Of a stretch of 64,000 nucleotides of DNA, positions 55,701 to 64,000 are shown piece after piece. The stretch comes from Blastomussa wellsi (Eukaryota; Cnidaria; Anthozoa; Scleractinia; Plerogyridae): assembly GCA_947652115.1 (NCBI GenBank), contig OX393573.1:6941434-7005433 (forward strand), in the 5' to 3' direction. Made by a program: the position numbers and the translations under genes. Each line of letters begins with the position of its first letter. Positions within the stretch are counted from its first letter, which is position 1. The notes beneath the pieces are model-generated. The model was not told where the DNA came from. It made no database searches and saw only the letters and a list, made by a program, of their open reading frames with translations.

Positions 55701-58700
55701 ATAACCTGTCACTACAATGCTTACATCATTTCTATTATTCTAGCTTTCAAAGTCATCGTTTACAAATTATATTATCTTCCTGAACACGATTACCTAACCA
55801 TTTATCGAGGGCGGTGTGGCTGTTGTCTTACTGAGCATACTGTTGAAGACTTAAAAGAAAAAGCTGACATACCGCACACTTTACAGCTCAACTGACAGTC
55901 CGCCAACATGTAGTCAGAGTTTGTCTCACAATAAGCCCCTGCCGACCATCCTGGACAGCTGCTAGACTCGTCCTTGCATCCTAGAATTTATATTAACATA
56001 TGGTTTGTATTACACACACAGTTACCTGTTAACCCAATCCAGAGCGGGGGATTTTGAAGTTTCCATGGCAACCGATTTTTGACAGCTTTCTTCAAAAAAG
56101 TCGCATTTTTGGTTTTAATCTTTTATTTTTTCTGTTTTATGTTGTAATTTTAGTTTAAACTCTTAATTTAGCAACAATGTATCATATTAGATATTATTGA
56201 AAGTCTTTAATACTAATTTGGGCTAAATATTAATTTTCAAAATGCTAAAATCCAAGACGGCGGGAAAAATTTATAATCAGGCCATTTCTCTCTGTAATAC
56301 CATTATTGCCGTGTAGTTTAAGTAAATTAAGTTTTACCGTCTTCTAACTTTAATTTATAGGTGATTCATGAAATAAAGGAGTTTAAAGAAATTTAAAATG
56401 GCGGACCCAAGATGGCGACTATTTCAGCATTGAAGACGTCATTATCAATATGACGTCCGCAGTGTTGCCTATGGCAACCAAAGCTTAGCAAATAAGTAAA
56501 TATTCATTAAATAGTATATCAGCCAAAAATGACACAAATGGACGAAATATTATGTCATTATATGACTATAAAGCATCTATAGATATTAGATTTAGTGCAT
56601 CATCCTATGTTAATTTGATATTGATAACGTAAGCAGTTTTCAAGTTACAAAGGGGCCCCCGGCCCCAGAAGGTTAAAACAAGCCCGATCTGGAAGGGTTA
56701 ACGTATGCGGTCTTGAAATGCATCAACAGTTATGGCCATAAGCAATAGCAATAAGCATTTTCTAAATAAGTTTATTTACCACAGAGTCCACAGCTTTTCT
56801 TGCAGTTATCCAACATCCACGGATTTGTTTGACAGTAGCCTTGTATTGCCCACTTTGGACAGTCAATCGGGTCACTGTCAGCGCAGCTTATCGCTGGGCA
56901 AATAAAAAATTATCTTACTTTGTCGTCTTTTGCCTGGTTGCAGCTAACTAGACCCAGGGAACGAGAACGTATTCGATCTGAATACGCAAGCAATAAAACA
57001 TAATTTTCATTTTCACTCAAACAACTTCAAATGGGTGCCAGAAATGCAAGAATATGATAAAAATAATACCATTAGCAATTGTGAGACAAAATCTAAATAA
57101 AATATTTTTCGAACCTTTAAACAGCCATAAAATCTTGCTCTTTAGTATTAACGGATTTAACATTCGTACTATTTTAATCGGGCCTTTACGAGGTAGGAAA
57201 TTATTCGTTGGGTATCTAAATAGCGAGGTACGGTGGCCTAACGGCTAGTGCGCTGGACTCTGGATCGGACGGGCCGAGTTCGAGCCTCAGCCGGTGCACT
57301 ATGTTGTGTTCCTGGGCAAGACACTTCGCTCTCACAGTGCCTCTCTCCACCCAGGTGTATAAATGGGTACCAGCGAATTTACTGCTTTGGGGTAACCCTG
57401 TGATGGATTAGCATCCCATCCAGGGGGTAGTGAAAATACTCCCAGTCGCTTCATGCTACGGAAACCGGGATAAACTCCGGCCTGATGGGCCACTAGGCTC
57501 GAGCTCGACGCAGATGTTACCTTAACTTATTTTTCTAAAGAGAAAGTGTCCTATTAAAACCAACAGACTTAATTCTTATTCTACACGAGAGTGTTTTTGT
57601 TTTTTATAAGTTTACAAGCAAGGAATGTGATTCCTTTATCAAGTACATACGACACGAGTTGCAGCTCCTTGGGCAAAAGTCTTTCATCCATTGTTCGTTG
57701 CTCTGACAATCGCCTTGGCTAGCCCACGTTGGACATCCACTGTAATAGACATCCTGACAATCTAAACAATTCAGTAAGGGAGAATTTTAAGGTGGTTCAA
57801 TCGAGTACGTTGCTATGGTAACTCAAATTTCTATAAAACTTGCTCCATCCAAAACTTTCATCTTTCGCTAGTGAAGCTGGAGTTATCAATTTCCAGGTCG
57901 ATTAATTATAATATCTGCAGTCATAAACCCGATTGATCCTACATAACCTACGGCTAACACCTACTTGCATGTTTCTAATGTTTTACCTTTTGTACTTCAT
58001 ACCTACCGGTATTCATGTTTAACCGTTCAGCGTATGATTGACGCAATGTTGATGGTTGTAAAATCCAATTACAACGTACATCAGTATATTCGGACACAAC
58101 TACTTACTGCTATTCCATGTCTCCGTATGTTCCTAGGTTTTCAATCATTGTTCCATCATTTCAAAAATTATACCTACTACGCAATGGTTCAGTATACTAA
58201 CCGCAACTTCCAGGGTCAATGTAAACGTCGTCAATAGCAATATCAGAGTAACCTGTATTACCAACAATGGCTTCAAATGTCAACTGGAATTAAAGGAAAA
58301 GATTTGTTGTTTGTTGTCACGTCATATCGCTCAATGTTAGACTGTTATCCCTTTAATTGCATGTCTCGACTGGACCTCCAGGCAACTTCATTTACTACTT
58401 GGCCTGCAGCTACTGTACCCAGGATGTATGGATTACAGTACGTATCATGTTATTGCTTGTGTGCAGGAATAAATTAAAAGAAGATTGCGCACTACTTGAA
58501 ACCGCGACTGACACAAAGTGAAACAAATGGATGACCTCATTTACAAACCTGTTAAATTAGTTGTATGTTAATGAGGATCTCTATATGGTTGATAAGATCA
58601 AGGCAATAGGCAATGACATCATTCCCTCCGCACGTTAATGAGATTCCAGTGCACTGAATACAATAGCCTATGAAGTCATCTATTTAATGTATCCTCTGAA

Positions 58701-61700
58701 CGCTATTGAGATTCCTCCGCATAAAACAGCCTAACTAATTAAACTAACCAAGCTAACAATAGAACATTACACCACCCACAAGTCAATCTTTCAATTATGA
58801 GATCAAGATAATAGCCTATAACGACTGGTAACGTTGGTAACGTTACTTATTCCTCAAACCACAAACGAGATTCATGCCCCTCGTCGGTGAGGCCTCTACC
58901 ACTATTACTTTTGAATTATGTTTGCTTGAGATAGCACCATGAAACATGATAGCCTAAATTTCACACATCGTTATCTGTTTGTCTGAAATTCTGGCTAAAA
59001 ATAGGACAGATCATGGGGAAAAACTCAAAAATATAAATGATTATCCCTGTGTAGCCGTTGGGTGGGAAAATCAGTTATAAGCCTCGGCCTTTGTGGAACT
59101 AATACGCACCCTGTATCTGACATCAGTTTCAATAGTTTTTGATGCTTTTTTCCAGCCCAAGCCTTTATCTCCATTCTCGTAAAATATGAGATATGACGTC
59201 TTTCTTTCCTTTTCAATATGCACCTTCAGTTGTCCCATGGTACCACCATACATGTAGTAAAAGAACTTGAGACACTGAGCACCAGACACTGGGTTTAGCC
59301 ACGAACTGATTAGTTTAGCATTGTGATTTGCCTGTGCCGGAGCAGATGAGTCAACATACAGATAATAGCCACTCACGGCGGTGTCTTCTACAGTATGAAA
59401 TTAGGAAATAAACACAGTGAGTGCGGGAATGTACTGACGGAGTCTTTGATTACATTCTTTAAATGCTCATTTAGCATTTGCACAAGCAACACATATTCTT
59501 GGTTTGCAAGTGACGACATCCATCCCATGTTAGCTCATGTTGGATGACACGAACAAAAGATTTCTGGTAAGCCTCTTTTGTTTTTTTCATCCAACATGGC
59601 CGCCACGCTTATTGTCATTTGAATCTCTCGAGATTGGTTGCAAACCGGTAATGTCGTCAAATATTCTACGACAGGAATGCTACTTTTGAGATAATTATGA
59701 AAGGGAAAGCAGCTAAGCCTATTGGAGGCCCGGGGCCAACTACGTTCCGATTTGTGCTTATCGAAAGAGCTTGTGCAAAGGCTGCGCTGGTTAGAAAACC
59801 GGGCCCTCTAGCCTGGGTGGCGGGCTATTAGAAAGGAGAGGGACCTTATTACATGAAAATTTTTGGGACAGTTTAAGGTGCCTCGATCGAACAAACTTTG
59901 TAATAACACCTCAGGAACTAATACGATTTTGTTGTATTTTAACACCTTAAAACTTCACAGAAAATTTTCTCGAAATCGCTCTTATAAAATTTTGTTCAAA
60001 TTTGGCAGACCTCAAGAAAAGTACGCCAGGTTAAAGATCCAGGAAGGGTTTTCCAAAATTATCCCTTGATGACAGGTTATTCGGTCTCGAGTAAAGTGGG
60101 ACATGACGTCACTACGTTGTTATGGTAACTCCGATAACGATAAAATTAACTTCATCTGAAATTTTGATCTTTCTCTAGTGCACCTGGAGCAACTGATTTT
60201 CTGTCGGATTCTCTATGGTGGTACACTAGCTGCTCAAACTTGAAAGGTATCGTCACTCGAAAATCTGATCGAGCCACCTCAATTTAGCGAATTTAGCGAG
60301 TTTTCAAAAAAATCGCTTAATTAAAATGTACCAAAATTAAGTGTCGCTAAATTAAAGTGAGTACAATATGAAATTCTGCAATCTGGTCCGTTTGACACGA
60401 TCACGCTATTTTACGGTTAATTATGACGGTTATCGTATGTGTACGTGTACATTCAGCTTCACACAACTAAAATGGATTATTCGCCCGTATTAAATTTGGC
60501 GTTCCCATGTGGACTACGCGCTTTCCACATTTATAAAGAGCTGTGGAATCCTAGACTAAAAGAAAAGCTTGGCACAATTCACAAGGGAAATAACATCTTA
60601 AAATGATGCCGTAATTCGCCAAAAAGTTTTACCTTGTGAAATCGCGAAAATTAAGTGATTATGTTCCAAAGTTTACGAAAAATCGCTAAATTAACACAGA
60701 TTTTTCAAAATCGCTAAATATTTTCATGTGATAAGGCAATTAATTTGTAACAATAATTATCTAAATTCTTGCCCCCGCCTCGTTTAGCTTTACAACTATT
60801 TGATGGGCTAGCAATATATTGTAAAAAATCTTTAATGTTAAATAAAATTGAGCCGAATTAGCGAGAAGCATCCCATTCACACCGCGCAGCGTGCGTCTCT
60901 TTGATCCTGTTTCGACCTCTGCTTGCTTTCCCTTCTACTTCCCTTTTCGAACCGACTACTATACAGCCTAAGAACCTTCCTTTTAAACCGTGCAAGGCCG
61001 AAAGCTCTAAGAAACTGCGGCCGATCAAGTGAAGACCTTGCAAATTTACCTATGAAAATTAAACTTTGAAATGAACTTCATTAAGCATAAACTTCACAAT
61101 CGTTGTAATTACCAAACGTGTGATCCGAGTGAGGGCCAGTGTTCACTGTCGCGGTGTATCCTTTATGCCTTTGCCAATCCAGTGAGTCACCATATTCGTT
61201 CTTCCACATTCCCATGCCGGATTCGAAATCAGTGTCATCAAACTCTGTAAAAGAGCAAAAGGAAACAACACCTTAAAAATTTCAATCGCCCCCAATACAG
61301 TGATTTAAAATTGTTATTTTTAGCTAACATACATTAAAAGATATAATCACTATTACTTTATCTAGAAGGACACACACTGTCGTGTGTGTAGAAGTTGACT
61401 TGCAAAACAATTCTGGATAATGCCAACGAGTCCCTTATTCTGGGAAATTCGTTTTCACCCAATTGACTCCGCAGGAAAATTCCGTTAACAGCATTGACCG
61501 GTTTTTAAGGAATAGGCCATTCAAGCTATTCTATTTACAGTTGGTGCATAAGACTGATTTTCCTCACCAAGGAAACATCTTTTCTTAACACAACCTTCTG
61601 CTGTGGTTGATGACCCTGGGCAGTATAGACCTCCACGCATAGGTTTTGGATCATCGCATTTTCGAGACCTCGTTCTATGACCATCACCACATTCGACAGT

Positions 61701-64000
61701 ACAATCCGACCATTCCGACCAGCGTCCCCAGTGTCCGGTGATAGCTAAAGCAGACCAAGAAAGAATGAAAGGTGACTTGATATATGCTCGATCATGTAAT
61801 AGGTTTCCCACAGTAAGATATAAAGATGCTCCCTCCAATACATGGCCATCTTAGTTAGCTAAAAATAGCGGTCAACTCAGTTGCGAATCCATTGTTTCAA
61901 TGCAGGTCGTTTTGTATTTGATTTTGGGGAGCGCTCGCCTCCCACTAGGACTCGTTCGATTCACGAACCTGGTGTCATATGCGGGTTGAGTTTGTTGTTG
62001 GAGCTCTCGTCCTTGTTCGAGCGTTTTTCTGCGGGGTTCCCGGGTGTTCCTCCCTCCACAAAACCGACGTCGACACTTCTAAATTCCAATTCGATCAGGA
62101 ATTCGTCAGTCGCAAGTCTGTTCATTCTACTCTCGTTAAGCAAAGTCGATTTTTTTGTTTGTTAGTTAGGATCCAGTGTTTATTATAAATGTTACATGTT
62201 CACTTGTGGTCAGGACCAAGGCATAGTTTTCTTTTGCAAGAGACGTTGTTTAGCATTGTTCGAGGCTGCATAATACATTTCTTCTAAGGTTTTACATGCT
62301 TGACACGTTTTATATTATAAACCTGAGTGAGTCAATCATCAAAAGGGAAAGAAATAAAAGCTCCATAAAATTTCTAGCCAACTAAGAAAATGTTTTGTTT
62401 TTGTCGGGTATTTCCTGTCAATGAATTAAAGGGGGGGGGGGGGGAGAACCCTAACAACAAAACGGTTGCTATAGATGACTTCTAACTATCATATCATGGG
62501 TTCCCTTTCAATCCTGGGGTTGTTTTTTTGCCATGATTGTTCTTTTGGCAGCTTTGACCATATTTGAAACGTCACGTGACCAGAACACAAAAACGCTAAA
62601 ACCTCCCACAGATTATATCTTTCTCGAATGAAACCAAAGCCAATGGATAGAGTGCATTCAGATGCAAAATCTGTAGTATGGAGTTATTGAAATTCACAAT
62701 ACTGTAAAACTTATGACGTCACAAACATTTTATGACGTCATAGCTTTTTGACCAATGGGAATCTCCACAAATCCATACACCTTATTCATAAATGGTGGGC
62801 GCGCGCGGAAAACCTGATACTAGACATGGAAACGAGGCGTTTTAGGATAAACAACCTTCGTTTCACAAGCGTTTCAGAAGGAATTTTGCTTGTTTCATAG
62901 TTTAACCGGGGCGTTTAGAGCGTTTTCGTGATCAATTTCGAAATAAGTGAGCTGTGTGCCTGGTTGTACACAGATGCGAACTGTTGATCCGGAAGGGAAT
63001 AGAGTTGGAGTTTTTGGTTTCCCGAAGGACTCACTTCTTTGACAGGAATGGCTTGCGAAAATACGGCGAAATGTTGGCCCGCATTTCAAGCTTACAGAGG
63101 CTACAAAGGTATGCTCTATGTATTTTTACCCTAATGATGTGAAGAAAGGATCGAAGGCAAAAATGGCTTAGTGTGAAGGAGCTTGGTTCTCGAGGTTTCC
63201 TTGGTGAACTTCTCCTCGAAAGCGCCATCCACCAACACTTGGAACAACTGAAGCACCTCGTAGCAAAAACCGACGTTTGCAAAATGCAAAGAGCATACCT
63301 TTGAAGCCTCTGTAAGCTTGAAATGATGGCCAACATCTCATCATAGTTTCACTAGCCATTCCTGTCGAAGATGTGAGTCCTTCAGGAAACCAAAAGCATT
63401 CACTTAACTCTCTTCCCTTCGGATCAACAGTTCCCTTATGTGTATAACCGGTCACAAAACAATAGATATTTCACTTAATTTACTTATTTCAAAATTTGTC
63501 ACGAAAAACACTCTAAATTCCCCATTCGGCTGAAAATAGGTTCTTAACTATGAAACGCGCAAAATACCTTCTAAAACACTTGTGAAACTTAAGTTGTTTA
63601 TCTTAAAATGCCTCGTTTTCACGTCTAACTACAAGTTTTTCCGCGCGCGTCCACCATTTATGAATAAATGGCCTAGGTTTCATCCGCATTTTTGTGTTCT
63701 GGTCACGTGACTTTCCAAGTATGGTCAAAATAGCGAAAACAGCCCCCAAGTGAAAGCAGCCTCCAATAGAACAAGCATGACAAAAATCCAGTCCTAGGAT
63801 TGAAAGGGAACCCATGATATGATGATTAGCAGTCACCTATAGCAACTGTTTTGTAGTTAGGGTTCTCCCCCCTTAAGATCAAGAGTTCTTTTGTTATAAT
63901 AATTGGTAAGTTGAAGTTTGAAATTCTCATGAGTCTCATGATTGAGAGGGAATTCACCGTACTGCGAAAGATGTAAGCTGTACATTTACCTTGAGGACAA
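52775..64000 (-). CDS. Secreted TSP1-MAM-ShK(x4) domain protein, 3' part
   Basis: Minus-strand exons: 63990-64000 (enters from the right), 61568-61744, 61113-61244, 59110-59387, 58202-58283, 57651-57761, 56780-56893, 54019-54117 and 52775-52890 (stop TAG). All have AG/GT borders and chain in one frame. Domains in order: thrombospondin type 1 (WGRWSEWSDCTVECGDG, RTRSRKC); a full MAM over three exons (FDDTDFESGMGMWKN, GYYLYVDSSAP, SDIAIDDVYIDPGSC); four ShK domains, one exon each, each with six cysteines (e.g. CYAWASLGYC, CKKSCAVC). The protein ends right after the last ShK cysteine. Such combinations occur in extracellular matrix, adhesion and astacin-type proteins of cnidarians; ShK here need not mean toxin. 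A signal peptide is outside the window. Introns hold SINEs, foldbacks and a palindromic element. Confidence 0.85.
52891..54018. other. Intron of the ShK gene, nothing definable
   Basis: AT-rich sequence between the last two ShK exons. Apart from a (TGAA)n-like stretch near 52935-52952, no repeat, RNA gene or ORF with support was found. Confidence 0.4.
55305..55645. repeat. Palindromic retroelement terminal repeats with hammerhead motif
   Basis: Arms of about 140 bp face each other around 55470 (AAGTCTGGTTCGTGAAAACTGA against TCAGTTTTCACGAACCAGACTT; GGTTGTCCGAC-type ends; GAGGGTGGTCCTGAGAA against TTCTCAGGACTACCCTC). The right arm has an intact hammerhead-like core; the left arm has a decayed one. 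It resembles inverted Penelope-like terminal repeats. In the intron between ShK exons 3 and 2. Confidence 0.6.
55525..55575 (+). ncRNA. Hammerhead-ribozyme motif (type I-like)
   Basis: Core CTGATGA (55533-55539); stem II GAC..CC / GG..GTC (55541-55559, with a UU/UU mismatch); GAAA (55560-55563); C and cleavage triplet ATC (55565-55567). Stem I: GACT (55529-55532) pairs with AGTC (55568-55571). All conserved core bases are present; stem III is minimal, as in hammerheads of Penelope-like elements. The mirrored copy on the minus strand (about 55375-55425) has CTGATAA and CCAAC changes. Confidence 0.62.
57225..57530 (+). repeat. tRNA-derived SINE, second copy
   Basis: The head has an A box (GGTGGCCTAACGGCTAGTGC) and B box (GAGTTCGAGCCTC). 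The body matches the SINE at 39595-39860 (GGGCAAGACACTTCGCTCTC, GTATAAATGGGTACCAGCG, GCATCCCATCCAGGG, TGATGGGCCACTAGGC). Confidence 0.8.
59875..60281. repeat. Foldback with AAGGTGCCTCGATC ends
   Basis: AAGGTGCCTCGATCGA at the left and TGATCGAGCCACCTC at the right. The type resembles other 'aaggtgg' elements of the window (5961, 38930). Confidence 0.5.
60282..61112. other. Intron within the MAM region
   Basis: AT-rich. Several 'cgctaaattaa' words occur (60300-60720). No gene or RNA found. Confidence 0.35.
62430..63872. mobile_element. Palindromic TTAA-flanked element with THAP-like fragments (Kolobok-like)
   Basis: TTAA at 62426-62429 and 63873-63876; ends poly-G-GAGAACCCTAAC and GTTAGGGTTCTCCCCCC. 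Almost the whole 1.44 kb is an inverted duplication: words such as TATCATATCATGGGTTCCCT, TTTGTGTTCTGGTCACGTGA and ACCATTTATGAATAA recur in mirror order. The plus strand at about 62951-63110 reads CCVPGCTQ, VFGFPKD, WLAKIRRNVG, HFKLTEATK with an internal stop, a THAP zinc-finger layout; the mirrored arm (about 63455-63290, minus) reads a more decayed version. THAP plus TTAA targets is the Kolobok signature. Confidence 0.65.

Noticed and set aside
55527..55895. 122-codon ORF overlapping the hammerhead motif
   Set aside because: Its first part is the terminal-repeat sequence itself and the rest has no reverse transcriptase or endonuclease motif.
1..64000. CRISPR arrays, operons or bacterial regulatory sites
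   Set aside because: The window is eukaryotic with spliced genes; the tandem repeats present have no spacer structure.

Overview
This window looks like nuclear DNA from an intron-rich, AT-rich animal, most likely an anthozoan cnidarian (stony coral or relative). The reasons are the split genes with GT-AG introns, a secreted protein with thrombospondin-1, MAM and ShK domains, and a dense load of DNA-transposon foldbacks, SINEs, Penelope-like and Ty3/gypsy elements. Genus was inferred from gene flavour only; nothing was searched.

Layout. 1-308 (-): start of an LTR retrotransposon that runs off the window. 381-4976 (+): last five exons of XRCC5 (Ku80), including its C-terminal DNA-PKcs docking tail. 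6790-11901 (-): a complete four-exon JmjC dioxygenase with a signal peptide, an EF-hand-like loop and a C-terminal HEEL. 12156-42140 (+): complete 16-exon peroxisomal acyl-CoA oxidase (ACOX1-like, 667 residues by my exon chain, ends SKL). The JmjC and ACOX1 start codons face away from each other 254 bp apart. 44121-47210 (-): remains of a sulfotransferase-like gene with a broken P-loop. 52775-64000 (-): 3' part of a secreted TSP1-MAM-ShK(x4) gene that enters from the right edge.

ACOX1 intron 1 is enlarged by an 8.8-kb Ty3/gypsy insertion (12432-21245). It is not a normal element. Inside one 5-bp target-site duplication it carries a tandem in-frame gag-pol duplication, an internal truncated LTR, a 40-nt antisense copy of a tRNA-Leu 3' part, and a second integrase copy. 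The tRNA piece differs from the family consensus exactly at tRNA position 58, the usual m1A site. This looks like a frozen reverse-transcription and template-switching intermediate, and is the most unusual object here.

Other notable structures are hammerhead-ribozyme-like motifs of three sequence types (about 30884, 34401/35446 and 55529), one attached to a Penelope-like GIY-YIG fragment; three non-autonomous elements with 5-bp duplications and reiterated internal words; TTAA-flanked elements, including a 1.4-kb palindrome with THAP-like fragments in both arms (Kolobok-like); and a 34-bp minisatellite of about 17 units inside a foldback.

The host genes are functionally unrelated (DNA repair, ER-lumenal hydroxylase, peroxisomal beta-oxidation, sulfation, extracellular matrix). 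The only arrangement suggesting shared control is the JmjC/ACOX1 divergent pair.
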